A stretch of DNA of 15,493 bases. It comes from an uncultured Collinsella sp. (GTDB lineage: Bacteria > Actinomycetota > Coriobacteriia > Coriobacteriales > Coriobacteriaceae). Position 1 is the stretch's first letter. Every line of letters starts with the position of its first letter. The notes under the pieces were generated by a model that saw nothing but the letters and a program-made list of their open reading frames with translations, made no database searches and was not told the DNA's origin. Below are positions 6,854-13,347 of this stretch, piece after piece. A program made the position numbers and the translations under genes. The DNA lies in contig CAJLAN010000014.1 of the NCBI GenBank assembly GCA_905204635.1, forward strand, positions 1-15,493, in the 5' to 3' direction.

Positions 6854-8929
6854 ATGAGATTCTCGATTATTAGCGAGATCCCCGGCAGGACCCGCCTTCA
6901 GTTGGCGGGTCCTGTGCCAGAGAGTGATCTCGATGCGCTTCTTAAGCTCAGCGGCGACATCGACGGCGTGCACAAGGTGCGCGTTTACGGCCGTATTGGC
7001 CAGATGGCGCTCGAATATGATGAGCAGTGTCGTGCGGGCGTGCTCGACGCTTTGTGTGCGCTCGATGCCCAGGCCATTGCCGACGCAAAGACGGGTTATG
7101 TGATGCAGCTTGAGCCACGCAAGCACAAGCTCGTCATGGATCTTGCCACACTTATCGGCGCCCACTACGCGCGCCGCTGGTTCTTGCCGACGCCTCTGCG
7201 TGCGGTGTTTGTCGTGGCCGGTTACATGGCATTTTTGCGCGCTGCCCTTCATGAGCTGGCGCAGCCGCGCCTAACCGTTCCTGTGCTTGACGCTTCGGCC
7301 ATCGGCATTTCGTTCGTCAAACGTGATGTCGACACCGCGGGCCAGACGATGTTCCTGCTCAACGTGGGTGAGCTGCTCGAGGACTACACCCGCGCCATGA
7401 GCGAAAACGAACTCATCAACTCGCTGCTCGATGTGCCCGACAAGGCGCAAAAGGTCGTCGGCGACACCGAGGTAAGCGTTGCCGCCACCGAGCTTGAACC
7501 CGGCGATTTGGTCGCCGTGCGCACCGGCATGTCCATCTGCATCGACGGCGTCGTCGAGCAGGGGAGCGCTATGGTCAACCAGGCGACCCTGACCGGCGAG
7601 CCGCTGGCCGTCGAGCGCAGCGTGGGCGACGACGTGTTCGCTGGTACCGTCGTGGAGGACGGCAGCATCTTGGTGCGTGTGCGCGCCAATACGGCGCAAA
7701 CCAAACTGCGCTCAATCGTCTCGCTCGTGCAGACGGCCGACTCGCTCAAATCCGAGGGCCAGTCGCACATGGAAGACCTCGCCAACAAGATTGTCCCGTG
7801 GAACTTCCTGCTCGCGGGCCTGGTTGCGCTTACCACCCGCAGCCTCATCAAGACCTCAGCGGCACTGATGGTCGACTACTCGTGCGCACTCAAGCTCACG
7901 GGTTCCGTCGCCGTCATGACTGCCATGAGCGATGCCGCCAAGATGGGCGTCATGGTCAAGGGCGCGAAGTACTTTGAGTCGTTTGCCAAGGCCGACACCA
8001 TTGTGTTTGATAAGACCGGCACGCTGACCGAGGCGCAGCCGCGCCTGGCTTGCGTACTGACGACCGATGGCTGGAGCGAGGACGAGGTTCTGCGCCTTTC
8101 CGCTTGCTTGGAGGAGCATTTCCCCCACCCGGTAGCGCGCGCCGTCGTCAACGCTGCTCGCGAGCGTGGACTCGAGCACCGCGAGCGTCACGCTGCGGTC
8201 GAGTACATCGTGGCACACGGCATTGCCTCGTCCATCGAGGGTCGTCGCGCAATTATTGGCTCGGCACACTTTGTGTTTGAGGACGAGAGCGCGCAGCTCG
8301 AGTCCGACATTAAGGAGCAAATTGAGTTCCAGATGCAGGGCCTGTCGCCGCTGTATCTGGCGGTCGACGGCACGGTTGTGGGCGTGCTCGGTATCGAGGA
8401 TCCGCTCAAACCTGGTGTGCGTGAGGCCATCGCCGACCTGCATGCGCTGGGCGTCAAGCATGTCGTAATGCTTACGGGCGACTCCGAGCGCACGGCCGAG
8501 CGCATTGCGCGCGAGGCGGGCGTCGACGAGTTTAAGGCCGAGCTGCTGCCCGAGGACAAATACGCGTACGTGGAGCGCATTAAGAGCGAGGGACGCCACG
8601 TTGCCATGGTGGGTGACGGCGTCAACGATTCGCCGGCGCTCGGTTTGGCCGATGTGGGTCTGGCCATGGGCGGTGGAAGCGACATCGCCAAGGAGGTCGC
8701 CGATATCATCCTGACCGATACGGATCTCGCCGCGATCGTGCGCCTGCGCCGCATGAGTCAGGGCCTCATTGATCGTCTGACGAGCTCCTACTCTAAGGTG
8801 ATGCTCACCAACTCGGCGCTCCTGGCGCTCGGCATTACCGGCGCGATTACCCCGCAGACGTCGTCGTTGCTGCACAATGGCTCGACGATTGCCTACAGCC
8901 TGAGCAACGCGAAAGCATATCTGCGCTAG
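6854..8929 (+). CDS. Heavy-metal translocating P1B-type ATPase
   Basis: This 691-residue membrane pump uses ATP to move a transition metal, most likely out of the cell. The catalytic set is complete: actuator TGE (247-249), phosphorylated D386 in DKTGTLT, the HP motif of P1B pumps (425-426), and the hinge GDGVND (587-592). The N-terminal about 75 residues (IPGRTRLQLAG...) look like a metal-associated domain that lacks the CxxC metal site. The intramembrane motif that is CPx in copper and zinc pumps is instead S343-C344-A345 in DYSCALKLTG, so metal choice cannot be taken from the usual rules; manganese, iron or zinc are candidates. The length is normal for the family. The start ATG has only a weak ribosome site, so coupling to the small gene before it is likely. 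A strong terminator follows. Confidence 0.93.
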   Translation: MRFSIISEIPGRTRLQLAGPVPESDLDALLKLSGDIDGVHKVRVYGRIGQMALEYDEQCRAGVLDALCALDAQAIADAKTGYVMQLEPRKHKLVMDLATLIGAHYARRWFLPTPLRAVFVVAGYMAFLRAALHELAQPRLTVPVLDASAIGISFVKRDVDTAGQTMFLLNVGELLEDYTRAMSENELINSLLDVPDKAQKVVGDTEVSVAATELEPGDLVAVRTGMSICIDGVVEQGSAMVNQATLTGEPLAVERSVGDDVFAGTVVEDGSILVRVRANTAQTKLRSIVSLVQTADSLKSEGQSHMEDLANKIVPWNFLLAGLVALTTRSLIKTSAALMVDYSCALKLTGSVAVMTAMSDAAKMGVMVKGAKYFESFAKADTIVFDKTGTLTEAQPRLACVLTTDGWSEDEVLRLSACLEEHFPHPVARAVVNAARERGLEHRERHAAVEYIVAHGIASSIEGRRAIIGSAHFVFEDESAQLESDIKEQIEFQMQGLSPLYLAVDGTVVGVLGIEDPLKPGVREAIADLHALGVKHVVMLTGDSERTAERIAREAGVDEFKAELLPEDKYAYVERIKSEGRHVAMVGDGVNDSPALGLADVGLAMGGGSDIAKEVADIILTDTDLAAIVRLRRMSQGLIDRLTSSYSKVMLTNSALLALGITGAITPQTSSLLHNGSTIAYSLSNAKAYLR

Positions 8930-8948
8930 CACTTTTACTTTAGTTTTC

Positions 8949-8994
8949 GGCCTGCATTTGGGCGGTGTTGCAGCCGCCAGAATGCAGGCCTTTT
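8949..8994 (+). terminator. Strong intrinsic terminator
   Basis: A 10-bp perfect outer stem (GGCCTGCATT / AATGCAGGCC) encloses an inner GGCGG / CCGCC stem and is followed by TTTT. It ends the metal-ATPase operon 20 bases after its stop codon. Confidence 0.85.
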
Positions 8995-9029
8995 GCGTTT
9001 GACCATGTGCTAGCAGCAATATATAGTTG

Positions 9030-9046
9030 TGCTAGCTAAGATAGCA
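9030..9046. promoter_or_regulatory. Palindromic operator of the toxin-antitoxin operon
   Basis: A 17-base near-perfect palindrome has the form TGCTA-n-CT-n-AG-n-TAGCA. It lies just after a TATAGT sequence (9023-9028) that could be a -10 element, and 22 bases before the antitoxin ATG. GTGCTAGC also occurs once more at 9007. Type II antitoxins with ribbon-helix-helix domains usually bind such sites to repress their own operon. Confidence 0.5.
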
Positions 9047-9067
9047 GAAGTCGAAGGTGAGGTTGAG

Positions 9068-9421
9068 ATGGGTGCTGTTGGCGGCATGGCGCAGGTGAAC
9101 GTTCGCGTGGATCGCCAGGTCAAGAACCGTGCCGAGGAAGCGCTGCGGCTTTCGGGCGGGTCACTGCCCGAGCTCATCAAAAAGGTGGTGGCCAAGGTCG
9201 CGCAGGGTGGCGGGCAGTGCGAGGAAGTGCTTGCGGCCGTCGACGATCGGCAGCAGACCGTCGCGCCCGATACTCCGTTCGCCGCATCATGGGCGGCGGC
9301 GGATCAGCTTTACGCGGACCTGGGCATCGCTACGTCGCCCGTATCCGACGATCGCGGTTGGGAAACAATCTATTCCGAAGCCATGGACGAGCGCTATCGC
9401 CAAAAGGGGATGATCCAGTGA
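9068..9421 (+). CDS. RelB-like (ribbon-helix-helix) antitoxin
   Basis: This 117-residue protein has an N-terminal ribbon-helix-helix-like segment (residues about 8-46: AQVNVRVDRQVKNRAEEALR, then SLPELIKKVVAKVA), as in RelB/DinJ antitoxins. The C-terminal half is Ala-rich and acidic, ending in ERYRQKGMIQ, and would wrap the toxin. ATG 9068 is chosen because AAGGTGAGG lies 5 bases upstream; an in-frame GTG at 9029 has no ribosome site and overlaps the palindrome. Its stop overlaps the start of the PIN toxin (GTGA), typical of type II toxin-antitoxin pairs. Its role is DNA binding for autoregulation and neutralising the toxin. Confidence 0.8.
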   Translation: MGAVGGMAQVNVRVDRQVKNRAEEALRLSGGSLPELIKKVVAKVAQGGGQCEEVLAAVDDRQQTVAPDTPFAASWAAADQLYADLGIATSPVSDDRGWETIYSEAMDERYRQKGMIQ

Positions 9422-9933
9422 GTGGGGCGCCTCTCAAGATCATGGTGGACGCCAACGTATGGGTTGATTCGTTTTGCGTCGACCATGCCGAATCGCTTGC
9501 CGCGCGTGCGTTTATTGGGCAGGCGACGGAGACGGGGTCGTTACTGTTCTTTCCGGTGCATATCGCTAAGGACGTGCTATACGTTGTCCAACACGAGCTG
9601 AAGCGTAGCGTTCTTGCCGTCGGGGGAGCGCTCGACGAGGCTTCTGCCCGCGCAATTGGCGATGCGGCACTGGCGTTTGTTCGGAATATGACTGAAAACG
9701 CCACGGCGGTGGGTGCTGATGCATCCGATCTGTGGCTAGCCGACAAATACTTAGCGCTCCATTGCGATTACGAGGACAACTTGGTACTCGCCGCATGCAA
9801 ACGCGCCCAGGTTGATTACTTGGTAACTAACGATCGCAAACTGCTCGAACATGCCGATCTTGCAGCAAAGACACCTCGTCAAATGATGCCGATTCTTGCT
9901 TTGGCCGAACGCGGCGGCGCGGCTATCGGTTGA
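9418..9933 (+). CDS. PIN-domain toxin (VapC-like ribonuclease)
   Basis: This 171-residue PIN-domain protein starts at a GTG that overlaps the antitoxin stop by four bases; AGGGG lies about 10 bases upstream. An ATG at 9442 is a less likely start because it would leave almost nothing before the first catalytic Asp. The expected acidic residues are present: D11 in MVDANVW, E60 as a candidate, D120 in DYEDNLVLAAC, and D139 in LVTNDRKLL. PIN proteins are metal-dependent RNases; as a toxin it would cut tRNA, rRNA or mRNA when unpaired. The protein is somewhat longer than a typical VapC. The pairing of a RelB-like antitoxin with a PIN toxin is a common mix of families. Confidence 0.85.
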   Translation: MSGAPLKIMVDANVWVDSFCVDHAESLAARAFIGQATETGSLLFFPVHIAKDVLYVVQHELKRSVLAVGGALDEASARAIGDAALAFVRNMTENATAVGADASDLWLADKYLALHCDYEDNLVLAACKRAQVDYLVTNDRKLLEHADLAAKTPRQMMPILALAERGGAAIG

Positions 9934-9991
9934 CGCGAACTGTTTACGGGCCTCTTGGACGACGATGCGCTAAGGGACCCGCGTCTGCTAT

Positions 9992-10426
9992 TTACAAAAG
10001 CTCGGCCTTAATGGCGGGACTTTCTGCGAGCTGCTCGGCTGCCTTTTCTTCGGAGCTGTCGAGCGCGGCTAAGCTGCGGTAGACCCACTCGTTGACCTGG
10101 GTGTTCTTGACGCCTGCGGTCTGCATAAGGGCGCCTACCTCGCAGATTGCTGTGAGCAGATCGGCTTTGGGACCCGCGAGCTCGACCTCGATGCCGTGGT
10201 AGGCGGACACGCCGCGGTTCTCACTCACGTGGTCGATAAAGCCCTCGACGGTCTCAAGCTGCTGGGCGAGAGCTGCATCATCGTCAGCGTCCAGCGCGAC
10301 GAGTGCGTTCGATACCGTGAGGGCGGGATGTCCGCAGGGGACAAAGCCCTCGATGACATCCATAGCTTCGGTAATGGTTGAGCCCAGGCCCACGAGGGCA
10401 TTGACGAGTTGCTGCTTGGTATCCAT
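9992..10426 (-). CDS. Hypothetical helical protein
   Basis: I do not recognise this 144-residue protein. It is acidic and Ala/Leu-rich, with no signal peptide or membrane segment, and is probably mostly helical. One stretch, FVPCGHPALTVSNALVALDA (28-47), is less helix-like and contains a Cys and a His. It starts at ATG after AAAGGACC, a good ribosome site, and codon use looks like that of host genes. It lies alone between the toxin gene (convergent) and ssrA (divergent), so it has its own promoter in the gap before ssrA. No function is proposed. Confidence 0.75.
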   Translation of the reverse strand: MDTKQQLVNALVGLGSTITEAMDVIEGFVPCGHPALTVSNALVALDADDDAALAQQLETVEGFIDHVSENRGVSAYHGIEVELAGPKADLLTAICEVGALMQTAGVKNTQVNEWVYRSLAALDSSEEKAAEQLAESPAIKAELL

Positions 10427-10665
10427 AACGGTCCTTTCGACGGGTCAATTTTGCTTGGCGAAAATATACGTGACGCGTTCGGTGGCAAAAGTGCGAAGTG
10501 CGGTGCACATTATGGTCTTCATAGCTCGTGCATAGAATGGCAGCCTGTCTTTAGAACGTGGTAAGATAGCTATCCACGAGCGGGGTTCACCCCGCGTGTT
10601 CCTTGAAAAGTCGACGGTTATCGGGTGTTTGTAGGCCTGATGCCATCCAGACTTTCCCGACATTC
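10427..10665. promoter_or_regulatory. Divergent promoter region before ssrA
   Basis: This gap carries the promoters for ssrA (plus) and for the 144-residue gene (minus). A TAAGAT at 10562-10567 is a possible -10 element for a plus-strand transcript, and TTGAAA near 10603 a possible -35. A small hairpin GCGGGG-TTCA-CCCCGC lies at 10579-10594. I cannot fix the ssrA promoter. No gene is seen here. Confidence 0.35.
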
Positions 10666-10757
10666 GGGGGCGACTGGTTTCGACACGATAGCTCTGAGAG
10701 AGGAAGCAAGCCGAGGTCTCCTCGCCTCGTTAAACAGGGGTACCGTCAAATTGAATT

Positions 10758-10799
10758 GACAACAACTCTTCTTTTGAGCCTATGGCTCTCGCTGCTTAG
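10758..10799 (+). other. tmRNA tag-peptide reading frame
   Basis: Thirteen sense codons (DNNSSFEPMALAA) are followed by TAG. The resume codon is taken as GAC because the preceding in-frame codons include TGA and because AATT-GAC-AAC aligns with the resume region of known tmRNAs. The exact resume codon is inferred. Confidence 0.75.
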
Positions 10800-10999
10800 T
10801 TTATAGCGGCGCGTCAACCCGGTGATTTCCCCGACACCGGCGCGACGTCATGTTAGGGGAATGCTCCCGCGCACGTAATCGGTATGGCGCGGGCTAAGAC
10901 CGAACCGGTTGGGACGCCGCGAGCGTGTCGCTGCGCGCAAAGCGTCCGAGACAAAACCAGCGACTGAGCTTGGAGATACCAATCAGGGGGCTTTCGTGG

Positions 11000-11029
11000 A
11001 CCGGAGTTCGATTCTCCGCGCCTCCACCA
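11000..11029 (+). other. Probable prophage attachment site in the ssrA 3' end
   Basis: The T-arm and acceptor 3' strand of ssrA lie at the junction between host genes and a block of phage genes. Many tyrosine-recombinase phages use exactly this part of ssrA as attB and restore the gene on integration. Only one copy is in the window, so the core cannot be defined. The integrase is not here and would be expected at the other prophage end. Confidence 0.5.
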
Positions 11030-11099
11030 ACTGTTCAGTAGGCGAACATATGCAGGTGTTCGTCGTTAGGCGGGCGTTCGTATTGCTCGTCGAATAGAA

Positions 11100-11125
11100 G
11101 AAGCCGCTCCATACGGGGCGGCTTC
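11100..11125. terminator. Bidirectional hairpin terminator
   Basis: An 11-bp stem (GAAGCCGCTCC / GGGGCGGCTTC, one G-T pair) with loop ATAC has short T-rich tails on both sides. It lies 8 bases beyond the stop codon of the last phage gene, so it can end the phage late transcript on the minus strand. It may also stop transcription running out of ssrA. Confidence 0.75.
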
Positions 11126-11133
11126 TTTGCGTT

Positions 11134-11445
11134 CTAGGCCTGCGGCATGATCTCCTGCTCGCCGTCCTCGTCGAGGTACGGCATGAGGAACACGCCGCCC
11201 TGCTCGGTGGTAAGCAGCAGGTACTCGCGGTTGTGCTCGTCGCATACGATTTCCTGGCCGATGCCCTCGGGCAGGTCGTATATGGGGCCGTCCGTGCGGG
11301 CTTGCCTCACGGTCACGTCTTGCGCTCCCATGGCCTGCGACGCGCAGCTGGCGGCGGCCAGGACGATGAACAGCAGGACGACCGCCGCGAGGATGGGGCC
11401 GCACCCGCCGTTGCGCTCCTCGTCTGCGGGGCTCGGGTACGGCAT
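11134..11445 (-). CDS. Small membrane or lipoprotein-like phage protein (DUF6440-like)
   Basis: This 103-residue protein has a short polar N-terminus, one hydrophobic segment (about residues 15-33, GPILAAVVLLFIVLAAASCA) ending in an AASC sequence that could be a lipobox, and an exported C-terminal part. The C-terminal part (GQEIVCDEHNREYLLLTTEQ, then GVFLMPYLDEDGEQ) resembles the small DUF6440 domain; this match is from memory of the pattern and is moderate. It starts 3 bases after the endolysin stop, with its ribosome site inside the end of that gene. It is the last gene of the phage lysis operon, a common place for accessory genes that act on the lysogen, such as superinfection exclusion, but no function is shown. 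Confidence 0.7.
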   Translation of the reverse strand: MPYPSPADEERNGGCGPILAAVVLLFIVLAAASCASQAMGAQDVTVRQARTDGPIYDLPEGIGQEIVCDEHNREYLLLTTEQGGVFLMPYLDEDGEQEIMPQA

Positions 11446-11448
11446 GGC

Positions 11449-12261
11449 CTATCCCACCTTCACCAGATAGTCGTCGGCCTCTGGCTTGCCCGTGGCCTTG
11501 CCCACGGCGATGTAGCGCGTTGCGCCGCTGTAACCCGTGTATCGGCCCCACACGTAGCCGTCGGCGATCTTGTACCAGTTATCCAGCGTCACGGTCTCGC
11601 CGCTGGAATAGTGCGCCACCTCGGTGCCGCCCAGGCCGGGGGCGTCGCGCACGCGCAGGTAGTCCACAGTGCAGCGGTAGGTGCCGCCGAAGTTCTCGGT
11701 CGTTTCCTGCTGCGCAGGCTGCGGCTGCGGGACGGCTGCGGGGGCGCTTCCAGCAGTGATGCCGAAGCATTCCAGGTAGATGCGCGCCAGCTCGTCCAGG
11801 TTGCCGTTGAACTTCTCGCGGTCGCCGTCGTTGTCGATGAAGCCGTTCTCGCACAGGCGGTAGTTGATGCCGCGCGCGGCGGCTCGGTTCGGGTTCGCGA
11901 GGTCGGAACGGCGCACCAGCTTCTCGGAGCGCCCTGGCATGAACGCCGCCAGCTTGTCGGCCAGCGCATTGTCGTACTCGTCAGGCTCGAAGCCCTCCTT
12001 GATGATGACGTGCGCGCCGTGGGCCGTGGCGATGCCGCTGGCGTCCATGTGCAGCTCCACCACTGGCGCGTCGGTGCTCAGGCGGTTAAGCCCGCCGTCG
12101 GCGTACCAGTTGCGGGACGTATCGCCCAGCTCGACCTCGGAACCGCCCAGTTCCTTGATTCGCTGGCCCAGGGCACGAACGCGCTCGGCCTCGGTGCAGC
12201 CGCCTGCGCAGCAGCCGGGGTCGCCAGCGCCGTGGCCGCAGATGATGAACAGTTTAGCCAT
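11449..12261 (-). CDS. Phage endolysin: N-acetylmuramoyl-L-alanine amidase with SH3-like domain
   Basis: This 270-residue endolysin cleaves the bond between muramic acid and the stem peptide of peptidoglycan. The N-terminal Amidase_3 domain (1 to about 165) shows the zinc ligands H10 (CGHGAGD), E24 (CTEAE) and H71 (ELHMDA), and the catalytic E138 (RLCENGFIDN). A Pro/Gln/Ala-rich linker (about 172-186) leads to an SH3-like wall-binding domain (about 193-270: YLRVRDAPGLG ... DGYVWGRYTG). There is no signal peptide, so release through the neighbouring holin is expected. Several extra cysteines (C17, C18, C22) crowd the start of the catalytic domain, which is unusual. The gene follows the holin by 3 bases. 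Confidence 0.93.
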   Translation of the reverse strand: MAKLFIICGHGAGDPGCCAGGCTEAERVRALGQRIKELGGSEVELGDTSRNWYADGGLNRLSTDAPVVELHMDASGIATAHGAHVIIKEGFEPDEYDNALADKLAAFMPGRSEKLVRRSDLANPNRAAARGINYRLCENGFIDNDGDREKFNGNLDELARIYLECFGITAGSAPAAVPQPQPAQQETTENFGGTYRCTVDYLRVRDAPGLGGTEVAHYSSGETVTLDNWYKIADGYVWGRYTGYSGATRYIAVGKATGKPEADDYLVKVG

Positions 12262-12264
12262 TGC

Positions 12265-12570
12265 CTACTCCTTCCCGCCTACGGTCACGCCCAACAGGGC
12301 GTCGAGCCACTTGGATGTGATGCCCACCGACTTGAACAGCGTGTAGGCCGCCTGCACGCCGCCTACCACGGCGAAGGCGCACGTGACCCATGCGCCCGGG
12401 TCTGCGGGCACGCCGCCCACGAAGCCGGTCACGACGCCCGCCAGGAGCGAGCAGCCCAGCGCCAGGATGCGCGCGGCCTTGCCGGTCATGGCCTCGGTCT
12501 TGATCAGCTGCACCGCGAACGGCACGGCGAAAGACAGCACGATGGCTGCGATTGCTTGCATTTCTGTCAT
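12265..12570 (-). CDS. Holin-like membrane protein
   Basis: This 101-residue protein has two or three hydrophobic segments (about 5-21 AIAAIVLSFAVPFAVQL; about 33-50 LALGCSLLAGVVTGFVGG; about 57-75 AWVTCAFAVVGGVQAAYTLF) and a charged tail. Size, topology and position directly before the endolysin fit a phage holin, which forms membrane holes to let the endolysin reach the wall. The ATG at 12570 is chosen over an in-frame start 45 bases upstream because AAAGGAA precedes it. I cannot name the exact holin family. Confidence 0.8.
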   Translation of the reverse strand: MTEMQAIAAIVLSFAVPFAVQLIKTEAMTGKAARILALGCSLLAGVVTGFVGGVPADPGAWVTCAFAVVGGVQAAYTLFKSVGITSKWLDALLGVTVGGKE

Positions 12571-12583
12571 TTCGGATTCCTTT

Positions 12584-12997
12584 CTATCGAGCCGATTCCT
12601 TGTAGAGCAGGTCAACGCGGTCGGCGATGTGGTCGACCTTCGCCGCCATGCCCTGGCTGCGCGCCTGGCTGTTCGCCAGGTCAGCGTGCAGCACCTCGTT
12701 GGAGGTCACGACGGACTCCATGAGCGCCTTCATAGCCTCCATCAGCGCGTTGCTGCGCTCCATCTGCGCGGCGATGCGGCCCTCCATCTGGCTGCGCTCG
12801 CGGTCGCGCTGCGCCCGCTCGTTCACCTCGTCCTGCTTTCGCTCTTCGCGCTTGAGGTCGATGTTCGCCTTGCGCTCGTTCTGGGCCTTGAACTCTTCGA
12901 GGAACTGCTTGCCGAAGTACAGGACCACTAGGACGAGCAGCGCGCCGAAAAGCGACCCGGGGCCGTACGGCGCGAAGATTTCCAGCACGTCGGTCAT
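12584..12997 (-). CDS. Membrane-anchored coiled-coil phage protein
   Basis: This 137-residue protein has one N-terminal membrane segment (about residues 15-31, SLFGALLVLVVLYFGKQ) and a long, highly charged coiled coil (about 35-130). The ATG at 12997 is supported by AGGAGGTGAG 8 bases upstream; an in-frame start further upstream would run through the terminator at 13054-13081 and is rejected. It is the first gene of the lysis module, just before the holin. Proteins with this layout near holins include XhlA-like accessory proteins and spanin-like factors. Which of these it is cannot be decided from sequence. Confidence 0.8.
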   Translation of the reverse strand: MTDVLEIFAPYGPGSLFGALLVLVVLYFGKQFLEEFKAQNERKANIDLKREERKQDEVNERAQRDRERSQMEGRIAAQMERSNALMEAMKALMESVVTSNEVLHADLANSQARSQGMAAKVDHIADRVDLLYKESAR

Positions 12998-13053
12998 TCG
13001 TTTTCTCACCTCCTCGAATCGCTGCCGCGATTGTCCGCGAGGTGTCGCCGGGC

Positions 13054-13081
13054 AAAAGAAAAGCGCCCCCGAAGGGGCGCT
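13054..13081 (-). terminator. Intrinsic terminator between the DGR and lysis modules
   Basis: On the minus strand an 8-bp perfect stem AGCGCCCC / GGGGCGCT with a stable TTCG loop is followed by TTTTCTTTT. It sits just after the small coiled-coil gene and before the lysis genes, so it separates the retroelement transcript from the lysis transcript unless phage antitermination is active. Confidence 0.85.
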
Positions 13082-13083
13082 CG

Positions 13084-13329
13084 CTACTCCTGCGGCGCTT
13101 CCGGCTGGTCGGGCTCCATGGCTTCCAGCTCGTTGATGCGGTCGCGCCACGTCTGGCGCTGCGAGATGATCTCGGCCACCTCCTTGGCAGCTGCGGCGAT
13201 GGCCGAGAGCAGGTCGGTGATGGACGATGCGGAGAAGATGCGCTCCACCGCCTTCATGACCTTGTAGTCGCTCTGCTCAAGCTGCTGTTTGTAGCCGTTG
13301 ATCTCCCCGGCGATTTCCTGTTCCGTCAT
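13084..13329 (-). CDS. Small coiled-coil protein after the reverse transcriptase
   Basis: This 81-residue, mostly helical, charged protein (MTEQEIAGEINGYKQQLEQS...) probably forms a coiled coil or helical hairpin. It ends in an acidic, Pro-rich tail (MEPDQPEAPQE). The ATG at 13329 follows GGAAGGAG. It starts 18 bases after the reverse transcriptase stop and ends at a terminator, so it belongs to the retroelement transcript rather than the lysis module. I do not recognise the family. It may be an ordinary phage structural or chaperone-like protein or an accessory factor. Confidence 0.75.
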   Translation of the reverse strand: MTEQEIAGEINGYKQQLEQSDYKVMKAVERIFSASSITDLLSAIAAAAKEVAEIISQRQTWRDRINELEAMEPDQPEAPQE

Positions 13330-13347
13330 GGGTCGCTCCTTCCGTTG

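Larger units (their letters stand above)
10666..11029 (+). ncRNA. ssrA: Transfer-messenger RNA (tmRNA)
   Basis: tmRNA rescues stalled ribosomes, acting with SmpB to add a degradation tag. The 5' end GGGGGCGACTGGTTTCGACA is the classic tmRNA start. Its first seven bases pair with CGCCTCC before the terminal ACCA to make the acceptor stem. The T-arm GGAGTTCGATTCTCC is at about 11003-11017. The tag frame begins at GAC 10758 and ends at TAG 10797-10799, giving DNNSSFEPMALAA, whose end (ALAA) is the usual protease signal. The length of about 364 bases is normal. The 3' end directly abuts phage-derived DNA, and ssrA 3' ends are common integrase targets. Confidence 0.95.

Noticed and set aside
11233..12723. 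Long plus-strand open frame (496 codons) over the lysis genes
   Set aside because: It is the antisense of the endolysin and holin genes in GC-rich DNA. Its translation is low-complexity (Ala/Val/Gly/His-rich), it has no ribosome site, and the minus-strand products are recognisable.
12584..13150. Longer version (188 residues) of the membrane coiled-coil protein
   Set aside because: The extra 51 residues run through the terminator at 13054-13081 and overlap the gene before; the inner ATG at 12997 has a near-perfect ribosome site.
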